Shown here: piece after piece, positions 53,803 to 59,724 of the stretch | How positions within the stretch are numbered: the stretch's first letter is position 1 | How the letters are laid out: each line of letters opens with the position of its first letter | Source: Solenopsis invicta | Taxonomy: Eukaryota; Arthropoda; Insecta; Hymenoptera; Formicidae | Assembly: GCF_016802725.1 (NCBI RefSeq) | Contig: NC_052671.1 | Coordinates: forward strand, 24,062,728 to 24,126,727 | Direction of reading: 5' to 3' | Length of the DNA stretch: 64,000 nt | The notes under the pieces: model-generated | Database searches by the model: none | What the model was told of the DNA's origin: nothing | What the model saw: the letters and a program-made list of their open reading frames with translations, nothing else | Position numbers and translations under genes: made by a program

Positions 53803-55790
53803 TGTGTATATAATCTACATTAAAGTTATCAGAAGAACTCGCAAAATTTAATACAGCAAATGAGAGTCAACGCGGTTGTTGATGCGTATCCATAATACTT
53901 CCGTGTTTATTAAACAAAAAGCATTAATGTGTATGAACGTTTCGACCCGAGTTTGAGTCATCCTCAGCAAAAATTGATAAAAAATAGTAATCCTACTCCA
54001 TATCACATAGCATAGTCCAATGTATTATTTGACCATCTACAATTGGGTGATCATCTGAGTGAAATTTTTAAGTGTGATGACAAACATCAATATGCGTTAA
54101 CTACAAAAGATTCACACTGTTTTTTTACTCACCATGTGAAGCGAGAAAAAATAGTCCCTAAATAGCACGCAGAATAAGTCAATAAATACAAAATTAAAAA
54201 CATTGTCAGTAACATTAAATTATTTAATATTACACAATAATTTCAGATCTCTCAAATTTGAGGGTTCTAAAAATTCTTGTCAATGTCATGGTCAAAACAA
54301 TAATGACCTTCAACTTTAGTTAATAGGCAATTTAGGCAATAGAATCGAGCAGATAAAAACAAATTACATATTATGTCAAACATTAAAATCTCTCAAAGAT
54401 ATAAGTATAGGCATGATATAAATATTCCATGTCTATTAAGACTATTTTCTTGGCACTTTATATGTAACATTTCTCAAACAAAAAATTTCTCTAAAAAATG
54501 TTCTGTCAAGAATAAAAATGTTATCCCCCCCCAAAATCATGGTCCTTGGTTATTTTGCGTTCAGTAATAACCAAATGAGTACTGGTATTCTTTCTTATAT
54601 GATTTTTATGTTCCAACATTCTAGTTTTTACTTATCTACTTGTTTGTCCTACATACAATGCATCACATTTTTTACACAAGGTCTTATAGGTCACATTTTT
54701 TTGAAATAACTTAGGAAGTCTGTCCTTGTGTGATCTAATGATTGACCCTACTTTATTAAAACTGAAGTAAAAAATGTTTGTATTGAGATCTTTTGTAATA
54801 TTTTTAAATTTATGTGAAATTAAATGGATATACAAAACGGTAAACCATCTGTTATTCTTTGTATTATCGTTTACACTTTTATTACTAAAAATCATTTTAT
54901 CTTGTTTTTGTTCTTTAAACAGGTAATCAAGTCTTGAATTAATGGTATTAAAAATAAAATTAATGGGATAATTATTATCAAAAAAAAACTTCAAAGACTA
55001 GTCTTAAATCTTTTTATTGAAATTTTAGATGTGATAATAAAATCACTCATGGGTCCTATTCACTATGCCCATATTTGTTTTCATCCGCTTTCTTTTAGGA
55101 GGTATTGCAATAAAAAATTGAAATATCTTTCAGAGAATGTGGCTTTGTAATACCAATTGAATTCTATCTTTGTGTGTCTTTATCAGAAGAATTATGGACA
55201 TGCATCGACAACCGCATTGACTCTCATTTGCTCGTCTTTATTAATTATTATTTATATTGTTCCTTTTTAATTTTGAAATGTTATTCATTCTTTTTTTATA
55301 TTAATTCTGCATGAAAATTCATATAATTAAGAATTCTTTTTTGTCTACTTTGTCACTAGGACTGTATCGTTAACTTGCAAGGTGTTAGAACAGTTAAACA
55401 CTTTTAATGTAAACAAATCTTATCAAATGTTATCTTAAGCTATTAAAATTTAAATAACAAAGATCGTTTTAAACCTGAATTAGCACTTAAATTTAACAAG
55501 CAAGTTTATTCACAGTGACGTTATTAGATAGATTTAACAATTTAACCATTTATTTTGAAAATATAACGAATTATCGAGATCAACTTGCATTGTTTTGCAT
55601 AGCATGGATTTAGCGATATGAAAAGACCGTGTTTTTAAGAGAAACATTAGTGAACTTTACGTCTTTGGTAATAAGAGAAAATAACAATAAAGAAGTCAAA
55701 AGTGCACTTTACGTACGGACGACCGCTGCGAATGTCATATCTACATTCCCAGCCGGGTGGTAATTGACTTCTGTCACTCGGTTCCGCCAT
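25856..55790 (-). CDS. WW-domain protein with CUE modules (complete, 10 exons, 499 aa)
   Basis: Exons, 5' to 3' on the minus strand: 55717-55790, 51285-51432, 39466-39665, 39008-39217, 32110-32281, 27971-28037, 27743-27902, 26447-26584, 26148-26258, 25856-26075. They total exactly 1,500 nt, and every junction phase agrees. The start MAEPSDRSQLPPGWECRY follows AAAG. The WW domain covers about residues 10-43 (W14, Y26-F27, W37, P40) and is split by intron 1. CUE module 1 is about 119-155 (VFPTVSDTHIRLLLKKYHNR, split by a 248-bp intron). CUE module 2 is about 211-248 (YLKNVFPKVDETILLDVLEQ). A weaker third helical module of the same pattern is about 294-329 (LTEKYKNIPDRILLLAMDSV). A Lys/Ser-rich linker follows, then C-terminal octad repeats. 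WW domains bind proline-rich ligands and CUE domains often bind ubiquitin, so an adaptor role in ubiquitin-linked signalling is inferred. I do not recall a named orthologue. Donors of exons 4 (AG|GTTTTA) and 9 (CT|GTTGTA) are weak and were chosen by phase and domain continuity. Confidence 0.88.
26585..27742. other. Intron 7 of the WW/CUE gene
   Basis: This 1.16-kb intron contains CG/TG-rich simple sequence near 26998-27026 and a TA microsatellite at 27651-27687. No transposon ends were recognised. Confidence 0.6.
27651..27687. repeat. TA microsatellite
   Basis: An uninterrupted AT dinucleotide run of about 37 bp in intron 7 of the WW/CUE gene. Confidence 0.9.
28168..29454. mobile_element. 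Inverted-repeat element, copy A (interrupted by another element)
   Basis: The ends are ATGTGGGGTAAAGTAGGA on the left and ACCCCACATCGCCCTA on the right. The sequence is the reverse complement of the uninterrupted copy B at 62817-63680 along its whole length, apart from an insert at 28328-28753 and a few lost bases at the left end. Shared words include CAGCTCATGTTTCAATTAGC and CATTGATTGTTCAAAAATTC. It lies in intron 5 of the WW/CUE gene. Confidence 0.88.
28328..28753. mobile_element. MITE inserted inside copy A
   Basis: The ends GCCTGATCTACAATATGC and its approximate reverse (GCACATTGTAGGTCAGGC) are flanked by TTAAA on both sides (28323-28327, 28754-28758). Copy B has the matching uninterrupted site (GATCATAAAAGTTATTTTC in reverse). 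A relative with the same ends lies at 34912-35147. Several open frames seen here on both strands come from its CTTTTTGC-rich arms. Confidence 0.88.
29469..30261 (+). repeat. LTR of a Ty3/gypsy-type retrotransposon
   Basis: This GC-rich block contrasts with the AT-rich surroundings. Its ends, TGTGACGATAC and GTACCGTCACA, are inverted. It carries a TATA box (TATAAATA at 29635-29642), an initiator-like ACCAGT near 29660, and an AATAAA at 30165-30170, consistent with promoter and polyadenylation functions in one LTR. It sits directly upstream of gag-like sequence in the same orientation, so it is read as the 5' LTR. The precise ends and target duplication are ambiguous (AATG repeats at 29467-29470 and 30261-30264). 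Confidence 0.7.
30275..30435. mobile_element. Small MITE between LTR and gag
   Basis: The 30-bp ends match at about 26 positions: AGGGACCAGTTTTACAATCT on the left, and AGGGGCCAGTTTCACAATTT as the reverse of the right. It lies where the primer-binding site of the retrotransposon would be expected, so it probably inserted after the retroelement. Confidence 0.8.
30470..31960 (+). pseudogene. Degraded Ty3/gypsy gag-pol
   Basis: Interrupted frames read as gag near 30470-30990 (ELEADLNYLGLSSEGTLAHL; FLIWKNPLTFLERIKELREE). After a deletion removing protease and most of the reverse transcriptase come the RT/RNase H junction at 31247-31466 (FRRLKEALTSASILACPDFS; FVLQTDANSYGLEAVLTQHQ), the tether (FNIRYRKGNVNNVADDLSRQ, about 31610-31670) and the integrase N-terminal zinc-finger region near 31840-31960 (HHEDQTAGHFGVAKTIARL). 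Stops and frameshifts are frequent and no 3' LTR follows. GC content is far above the neighbours. It is an inactive remnant in intron 5 of the WW/CUE gene, in the opposite orientation to that gene. Confidence 0.88.
32812..33226. mobile_element. MITE with ~85-bp terminal inverted repeats
   Basis: The left arm ACAAGGAAAAAGATAAAAGC continues through TCCCCTCCGATTTTGATGAG and CAGATCAAAATAAG. The right arm is its imperfect reverse complement, ending in CTTCTGTCATTTTCCTTGT. The interior is AT-rich and non-coding. It lies in intron 4 of the WW/CUE gene. Confidence 0.8.
33600..33647. repeat. TG microsatellite
   Basis: An uninterrupted TG run of about 39 bp followed by TATGTATG, in intron 4 of the WW/CUE gene. 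Confidence 0.92.
33744..34442. mobile_element. Large foldback element, arms of ~330 bp
   Basis: The left arm begins ATACACTCGACAGCAAAATT and the right arm, reversed, begins ATACTTAATAGCAAAATTAAAG. The two arms stay reverse-complementary through AAACAATTTACTGATTAC, TTTGCAAAGTA and CCTTTAATTTGAGTACTTGT up to a centre near 34085. Nearly the whole element is palindromic. Confidence 0.85.
34912..35147. mobile_element. MITE related to the insert at 28328-28753
   Basis: It shares CTGCAATATACTTTTTGCTTC at the left and GTGCACATTGTAGGTC at the right with the insert inside copy A. It is shorter (about 236 bp) and the ends are approximate. Confidence 0.65.
35608..35735. mobile_element. Palindromic repeat rich in GCAACATTGC words
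   Basis: ACAGCACAGAATACAATATA at the left is inverted as GGAATGTTCTGTGCTGTA at the right, around repeated CAGCAATATTGCAGCAACAT words. Similar sequence occurs at about 36210-36380 (ACAACACAGAAAGATTGCAG) and about 38640-38800 (CCAGCAACATTGCATTGCAA). Together they form a dispersed family within intron 4 of the WW/CUE gene. Confidence 0.6.
36775..37232. repeat. Dispersed repeat, second copy (first at about 13890-14310)
   Basis: Shared segments in the same order are CGGACCTATTTGCAGTTTTT, TTGAACTACAATGGAAAA, AGTCCGATTTGAAG and AATATTTTACTAATTTAATA. Identity is moderate, so the copies are old. The termini are not clear. Confidence 0.6.
37870..38392. mobile_element. Inverted-repeat element with ~80-bp ends
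   Basis: ATTTTGATGAAATTTGCAAG and AGATGACCATGGCAATTTG at the left are inverted as CTTGCAAATTTCATCAAAAC and AATCGTCATGGTCATTTTAC at the right. The 101-codon open frame at 38119-38424 runs through the right half and has no family signature. It lies in intron 4 of the WW/CUE gene. End coordinates are approximate. Confidence 0.6.
40292..41476. mobile_element. hAT-like element nested in 40098-41677
   Basis: Ends of at least 60 bp are inverted: CAATGTTCACAACAAAATGT on the left, CAGTGCTCGCAACGAAATGC as the reverse of the right, both continuing to TACTATCTCCCCA. CAGTG-type termini suit hAT elements, but the flanking 8 bp are only weakly alike. It contains the hairpin at 40689-40912 and an inner inverted pair around CGGTCAGAAACGTGTTTT (about 41195-41290). 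Confidence 0.75.
40689..40912. mobile_element. Near-perfect hairpin, arms ~100 bp
   Basis: The left arm (40689 to about 40788) reads CAAAATTCTACATTGCAAAA through GTAATTTTCCACTCAACAAT. The right arm (about 40809-40912) is its reverse complement with roughly a dozen differences, around a loop of about 20 bp. A transcript across it would fold into a long double-stranded stem. Confidence 0.85.
42226..42238. repeat. Poly-C run
   Basis: About 13 consecutive cytosines, unusual in this AT-rich region, lie about 35 bp upstream of the hammerhead-like motif. Confidence 0.9.
42273..42307 (+). ncRNA. Hammerhead-ribozyme-like motif
   Basis: CTGATGA is followed by one extra T, then a stem II of GCAAGC (42281-42286) against GTTTGC (42293-42298), then GAAAC and GTC. 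The GGC after GTC can pair with GCC just before CTGATGA as a short stem I. The core order CUGANGA - stem - GAAA is that of the hammerhead family. The extra base before stem II, and a stem III of only AC/GU, make self-cleavage uncertain. A motif of the same architecture lies at 53935-53968. Confidence 0.45.
43275..44230. mobile_element. hAT-like element rich in GGTTAC/TTTCGG repeats, exact 8-bp duplication
   Basis: GTCATAAT occurs directly outside both ends (43267-43274, 44231-44238). The ends CAGGGACCCTG and CCGGTCAGAGTCCCT are inverted. Clusters of CGGTTACGGTTACGG and TTCGGTTTCGG fill the subterminal regions on both sides, as often seen where hAT transposases bind. The interior has no coding capacity. 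It lies in intron 2 of the WW/CUE gene. Confidence 0.85.
45605..47128. mobile_element. AT-rich hAT-like element with an internal triplication
   Basis: CAGGGTTGAGTAAGTTAATA at the left and, reversed, CTAGGGTTGGATAGTAACTA at the right match the ends of 33706-35569. The flanking octamers are similar (GATAGAGT and GGCAGAGT). The interior contains three 197-bp tandem units (45823-46413). Confidence 0.65.
45823..46413. repeat. Three tandem 197-bp units
   Basis: The marker ACGCTGATA recurs at 46011, 46208 and 46405, giving an exact 197-bp period. Units are nearly identical (for example AAATAAAA versus AAAGAAAA, TTTGTAATA versus TATGTAATA), so the expansion is recent. A diverged partial unit lies 1.8 kb away at about 48190-48310. 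Confidence 0.9.
47925..48060. repeat. Fragment of the foldback family of 11064-11512
   Basis: CGTCAGACTTGAAACACAGT and GAGTATGCGGCGCACGGTTC match the outer arm words CGTCGGACTGGAAACACAAT and GAATATGCGGCGCGCAGTTT of the TRMT112 intron element. The tRNA-like centre is absent here. Confidence 0.65.
49880..50430. mobile_element. Foldback element
   Basis: AGCATTATTTGTAACAGCAG at the left is inverted as CTGCTATTACAAATAATGCT at the right. The outer parts AATTTAATATACTATCAAGA and CTCAATAGTATATTAAATTC are also inverted, separated in the left arm by about 85 bp of extra AT-rich sequence. It is non-coding and lies in intron 2 of the WW/CUE gene. Confidence 0.75.
51841..52303. mobile_element. TTAA-flanked MITE, copy 2
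   Basis: The ends GGCTCCTGA and TCAGGAGCC are flanked by TTAA (51837-51840, 52304-52307). The sequence is the reverse complement of 22372-23044 but has a single copy of the internal block. Matching words include TTGACGGTAGTGACATTCCG and TCTGACGTCACGACTT. It lies in intron 1 of the WW/CUE gene. Confidence 0.88.
52640..53250 (+). pseudogene. Possible decayed coding remnant of unknown identity (weak)
   Basis: An 84-codon open frame (52993-53247) begins near an acceptor-like ttacag and reads DYLNTSLVDKHTVSLISKKS, then LLKLLLKTCILDETYETF, ending in a hydrophobic tail. Upstream in the same strand, fragments such as FPKINRNQIYKKLV and SLQNKCLILVHLFAVL are broken by stops. A different frame over 52900-53010 reads as hydrophobic (LKFLLVVNLLKNDNNGRH). 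I recognise none of these. It may be a dead gene copy in intron 1 of the WW/CUE gene, or chance. Confidence 0.22.
53370..53730. mobile_element. MITE of the 17966-18103 family, interrupted
   Basis: Inverted ends are GGTGATTATTAATGAATGTT and its reverse before CACCCTG. The interior shares GATTTACCGACGGATACG and ACAAATGTGTGCTCCGATGG with the short copy at 17966-18103. It is split by the element at 53443-53653. A TG microsatellite starts immediately at its right end. Confidence 0.85.
53443..53653. mobile_element. TA-flanked MITE inserted in the preceding element
   Basis: The ends GCGATTTCGGCTGGGGCACA and its reverse complement are flanked by TA (53441-53442, 53654-53655). The relative at 17966-18103 shows the empty site. 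The 62-codon open frame at 53382-53570 is a by-product. Confidence 0.9.
53729..53813. repeat. TG and TGCG microsatellite
   Basis: A run of TG dinucleotides passes into repeated GTGC tetramers. Confidence 0.92.
53935..53968 (-). ncRNA. Hammerhead-ribozyme-like motif beside the Penelope-like remnant
   Basis: On the minus strand CTGAGGA is followed by one extra T, then GACTC / GGGTC as stem II, then GAAAC and GTT. This is the same architecture as at 42273-42307. Penelope-like elements are known to carry hammerhead motifs in their terminal repeats, which supports the reading. The extra base and weak stem I leave activity in doubt. Confidence 0.45.
54380..55140 (-). pseudogene. Penelope-like retroelement protein remnant (linker and GIY-YIG endonuclease)
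   Basis: A 120-codon frame (54632-54994) carries NYPINFIFNTINSRLDYLFK and ends in VTYKTLCKKCDALYVGQTSR, the start of a GIY-YIG nuclease of the Penelope type (CxxC followed by YVGQT). After an in-frame stop it continues as VKTRMLEHKNHIR and TKDHDFGGG, then a shifted frame with SLNRHGIF. Upstream, fragments such as LKDISIFYC match the reverse-transcriptase/endonuclease linker. The reverse transcriptase itself is missing. It is inactive and lies in intron 1 of the WW/CUE gene in the same orientation as that gene. Confidence 0.8.
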
Positions 55791-56488
55791 CTTTCCGCTT
55801 TTGTGTTGTTTTGATAATTGCAACGAGAATTTTATGTGGATTATTTTCCTTTCTCAAGTCACAATTCACTATTAGTTTGCTGCTGTTTACTCAACCTCTC
55901 GTTAAAAGTGCTACCAGTGCCACGATTTAGAGGCGAAACAGGGAAATCAAACAGAACCGTACTATATAAAACTTGCAAGAGCTCTAGCCTTGAATTCTCT
56001 CTTTCGAGATTAATTCTATTTAAATCCAATTTCCATGAACATTTGTTTTACATAGAAATACATTGTGTACGCACATACATATGCAAATAAAGAAGAATTA
56101 AACGTTTTTAATATTATTCTTTAAATAACTTTTATATATTTCTATAAAATCTAATTTCAATGTAATAAAATAGCATGTTGTATGCTTTCCAGCTACGATC
56201 GCTACGACACAAGTTGACACTGGTCTAGTTTCCATCGAAGCATTAATCTGCATCCAATCCCGTGTAGAACCAAATTGAAGTCGATGGAAACATGTCAAAT
56301 TGAGCTCAGTTCACTAGATTTGTTCTTCATTATTTGTGAATTGTAAATAATAATAAATGTGTATTTAATAAAAATCTTTATTCTATATTAAAATAAAAAT
56401 TTTTTTGTTAAATTGTTTCTCTCTTCCATTCAATCATTAACACAAACAATAAACTTCACAAATATAATATATTTTAAAATTAAATATT

Positions 56489-57379
56489 AGGCTTGTTTTT
56501 TATTCCTACACTAGACTGCAATGAAACGTTCCTTCTTGCTTTCACTAAATTTTAAATATATATCTATTTCATTTTAAGTGCACACTAATTCAGGGAGTTC
56601 AGGAACAGAAAACAAACGGATTGATTCATTTAAGAAGTATCCGCAGTTTTTTTGTTCAATTTTTGAATAAAATTTTTTTGTATTAAAAATCAATTTTAAT
56701 CAAGTATATATTGGCCATTATTATCTATAATCTTTTGTCATTTATTGAATAATTTCATAATTCCATCCGTGTAGAACTTCTGTGATTTATCGGGGAAAAA
56801 CTTTTTCAAGTTATTTTCAGGGGAGTGTCTCAGTTGCGTACAGACTTGATTGGACACCACCAACCATAGCGGCCGATGTCTAGAGTATTTCCGTTGGTTG
56901 GGTTAAATTAGATTAGAGGCTTGTTTTCTATTCCTGCACTAGACTGCACTGGAACGTTTTTTCTTGCTTTCACTAACTTTTAAATATATATCTATTTCAT
57001 TTTAAGTGCACACTAATTCAGGGAATTCAGGAACAGAAAACAAACGAAAGGCTTGTTTTCTATTCCTGCACTAGACTGCACTGGAACGTTTCTTCTTACT
57101 TCCACTAACTTTCAAATATATATCTATTTCATTTTAAATGCACACTAATTCAGGGAATTCAGGAACAGAAAACAAACGGTATATTTGAAAATTAGTGAAA
57201 ACAAGAAGGAACGTTCCAGTCTAGTGCAGGGAGTCGATCATGAAACTTTTTCCCTTAAGCGGAAACGAGAAAAGTGAAAAATTTCTCCATTAACTTCAAT
57301 GGTAAAGATTTTCACTTTTCACGTTTTGGCCCTAGGGAAAAAGTTTCATGATCGACCCCCTGGAATAAAAAACAAGCCT
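56489..57379. mobile_element. Cluster of ~128-bp MITE copies (three direct, one inverted and interrupted)
   Basis: Units at 56491-56616, 56923-57046 and 57049-57177 begin GGCTTGTTTTCTATTCCTGC and end TCAGGAACAGAAAACAAAC, which are imperfect inverted repeats. A fourth unit in the opposite orientation (57180-57228 plus 57361-57379) is split by the palindrome at 57229-57360. Confidence 0.82.
57229..57360. mobile_element. Palindromic MITE inserted in the fourth unit
   Basis: The left end GGGAGTCGATCATGAAACTT and the right end, reversed GGGGGTCGATCATGAAACTT, run to a centre near 57295 containing TCCATTAACTTCAATGG. The unbroken units in the same cluster show the junction TATTCCTGCACTAG without it. 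Confidence 0.82.
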
Positions 57380-58091
57380 TTTATACCATTAGAGTCCCAT
57401 ATAAAGAGAGAAGCGCATTGAACTATACTCTAACTGGAATGGGCACTGCCATATAACGTCCGTAAGCGGAAAACGTGATAGAAATAGCATGATGCGAGGG
57501 GCCACCTCTCTTTTTCTAAGCGTTCTCTGCGCATGCGTTAGCATTCACCTTACATTCCTACTCAAAAGTTAAATTTCTTCTTTGTTTTCATGTTGATACA
57601 GCATGTAACGGAATTCGTGGAAACGAGGAAGAAATTAACTTTTACTTAAAAAGTTACTTAAATACTTAAAAAAATATAATACAATTTTGCTTTTGTTTTA
57701 TTTATGTATAGCTTTGTTTACACCGAATACTTGATACGCGTAATATTTAGTAACTTTCTATTCAATTATCTTAATTTCGGTAATAAATTTAATGAATAGT
57801 ATATTAAGCTGGTACAATATAAATCAAGATAATTAATTAAATATAGATATCACGTATACATTTACACGTATTGTCGAAATTAAGACAATTTAATAGAAAG
57901 TTACTTGTTAGCATGCATGTCAAGTGTTCGGTGTAAATTAGGTCTATGTCATTCAAGTCGCTCGTTTATCTATTCTCATGTGCCGGTACTGCAAAACTTT
58001 CTAACGTGACTGTACTGACAAAGAGAGGTGGCCCTTCGAAATGGCTCTCTCTCGTCACTCGTTTTCTGGCGGCTCATGCCCATTCCAGTTA

Positions 58092-58229
58092 TGGCTTTGG
58101 CAGACCAGCGCGATTTGCGACACGCGACGCGCGATTATCCAATAGACGTACGTCTTTTCAAAAAATTGTAAACGCCTATTGGATAATCGCGCGTCGCGTG
58201 TCGCAAATCGCGCTGGTCTGCCAGAGCCA
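58092..58229. mobile_element. Perfect GC-rich hairpin element with TTA duplication
   Basis: TGGCTTTGGCAGACCAGCGC and the following 35 bases are repeated, inverted and almost unchanged, at the right end. TTA flanks both sides (58089-58091, 58230-58232). Removing the element restores CCAGTTAGAGTATAGTTCAA, which matches the inverted partner at about 57420. Mirror-image open frames on both strands here are by-products of the palindrome. Confidence 0.92.
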
Positions 58230-58281
58230 TTAGAGTATAGTTCAATGGAGAAGCGACATTGAACCCCCACCACAACCTTCA

Positions 58282-58426
58282 GGCCGGTATTCATAGTCGA
58301 TTTTTATTTCAAGATCGTCTTAAGGAACGTCTTACGATGTTAATACGGCTCTCTGATTGGTTGATGGCATCTTAAGATGATACTTAAGATGATCTTAAAT
58401 ATAAGAATCGACTATGAATACCGGCC
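58282..58426. mobile_element. MITE with ~37-bp inverted ends and TCA duplication
   Basis: GGCCGGTATTCATAGTCGAT at the left is inverted at the right. TCA flanks both ends (58279-58281, 58427-58429). The interior contains TTAAGATGATACTTAAGATG repeats. Confidence 0.88.
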
Positions 58427-58827
58427 TCAGTATTCAATTGAGTCCTCCACCGCCATTTTGGGACCGCTCTAACGTCATTAAACACCATTCGTATCATTCT
58501 GCAAACAGCTGTGGTCACAATATGGCTGCTCGCTTAGCCAATCAAGTATCAATCAGATTACCAATCAGAGCTTCGGACATCAATGTCGCTCCTCTCTTTA
58601 TATAGGACTCTACTATATACCATGGTTCAATCTATGTTACGTTTATGATTGAAGGCATCCGGCCCGGCATCAAAAAGATAAGTAAAAGACGATGGCAATT
58701 TTCTAACCTACCGTTGCCCGCCACGTACAATCAATGTCATATGTTTGCACCATCATAATAACGTTAACGATCATTAACGACACGTCAAAGGGTGCTTGAT
58801 GCAGTTTTACACCACAGCCGTACAAAA

Positions 58828-59217
58828 ATGGCTATTACTAATGAACATACTAAGCTACTGATATGCGCAGCTGGTATATTTGTGTGCTACTTTTATTTTG
58901 GTATGTTACAAGAGAAAATCACGCGTGGACAGTACGGCGACGGAGAAAATCATGAGAAATTTACGTACATGTTCGCATTAGTCTTCGTTCAGTGTCTGGT
59001 GAATTATGTATTTGCCAAAACGATTCTGCTAACGATAATGAAGCAGGGTGAAGACACCACGTCGAATATGTACTATGCAGTGTCCTCCCTGACGTATCTT
59101 CTCGCTATGGTATGCAGTAACATGGCATTGCAGTTTATCAACTATCCAACACAGGTTATCGGCAAAGCCGGCAAACCTATACCTGTGATGGTGCTCGGTG
59201 TATTGTTAGGAAAAAAG
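58828..59217 (+). CDS. SLC35B1: SLC35B1 (meigo) ER nucleotide-sugar/ATP transporter, first coding exon (partial)
   Basis: The exon encodes 130 residues beginning MAITNEHTKLLICAAG and ends phase 0 at AAG|GTATAC. Diagnostic family segments are FVCYFYFGMLQEKITRGQYG, VFVQCLVNYVFAK, and NMALQFINYPTQVIGKAGKP followed by IPVMVLGVLLGKK. At least three hydrophobic segments are visible, as expected for the start of this ten-helix transporter. The ATG at 58828 is preferred because its context is AAAAATGG and it gives a family-like N-terminus; the same frame stays open upstream to a GTG at 58792, adding only 12 codons without similarity. In mammals SLC35B1 is an ER ATP/ADP exchanger (AXER); the Drosophila relative is meigo. 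No second exon was found between 59218 and 64000, so the remaining two-thirds should lie off the right edge. The gene diverges from the WW/CUE gene, and its upstream region is a cluster of nested hairpin elements. Confidence 0.94.
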
Positions 59218-59608
59218 GTATACAATTAAAAGGAGTATTTTATGCCCCTATACATTCCAGTGAGAAATAGTAATGAAATCGACGTCGAATCGACATCAAA
59301 ATGATGAATTCGACATTGAATCAATGTCGATTAGACATCGATTTAATCATTTTTTACTGGGATAGTCTTTCCTTGAGGAATGAAGATTCCTTGTCTGTGA
59401 AAGATTTTTGTCTCGCGTATGGTAAAATAGTATAGTATACGAGACAAAGATAGATGAACAAAAAAATCTTTATTTCTCAAGGAAGGCCTATAAATGCAGG
59501 CATTAGTCTGTAAAACATAGCCTATAGAAAAAGTAACCTACTTTTGGAAATTTTTTTAAAGGAACTTGCTATGCATATGTTTCTACACATCTACTTGTAT
59601 ATATTAGG

Positions 59609-59724
59609 GTTAGATTCCAAATCATCCTTTCCAAAGAAAACTACTTGAAATATATAGTACACATAACGTATACTGTATTGAGTAAAATTTTTCTTGGAGA
59701 GGATGTTTTGGAATGTAATTTAAG
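59609..59724. mobile_element. Short inverted-repeat element (MITE), copy 2
   Basis: TTAGATTCCAAATCATCC and GGATGTTTTGGAATGTAA are inverted ends, and the interior matches the copy at 7590-7713. Confidence 0.75.

Larger units (their letters stand above)
53855..55232 (-). mobile_element. Degraded Penelope-like element with inverted terminal segments
   Basis: AAATGAGAGTCAACGCGGTT (53858 onward, continuing to 53896) is inverted at 55191-55232 as AACCGCATTGACTCTCATTT. Between them on the minus strand lie the linker and GIY-YIG endonuclease end of a Penelope-like protein and a hammerhead-like motif. Penelope-like elements often carry such terminal repeats in direct or inverted arrangement. Confidence 0.75.
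57384..58617. mobile_element. Composite inverted-repeat element upstream of SLC35B1
   Basis: AGAGTCCCATATAAAGAGAG at the left is inverted near 58590-58615 as CTCTCTTTATATAGGACTCT. An inner pair, GAACTATACTCTAACTGGAA (about 57420) and its reverse, is split by the hairpin at 58092-58229. The element also contains the hairpin at 58282-58426. Order of insertion and exact ends are inferred. Confidence 0.6.
55791..58827. other. Divergent gap between the WW/CUE gene and SLC35B1
   Basis: The 3.0 kb between the two start codons contain at least seven inverted-repeat elements, listed separately. No coding exon was recognised. Bases 55791-56480 and 58620-58827 flank the two start codons, carry no recognised element, and are the likeliest places for promoters. 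Confidence 0.6.

Noticed and set aside
57946..58294. Two 80-95 codon frames sharing identical sequence on opposite strands
   Set aside because: The identity is caused by the hairpin element at 58092-58229; there is no protein family signal.
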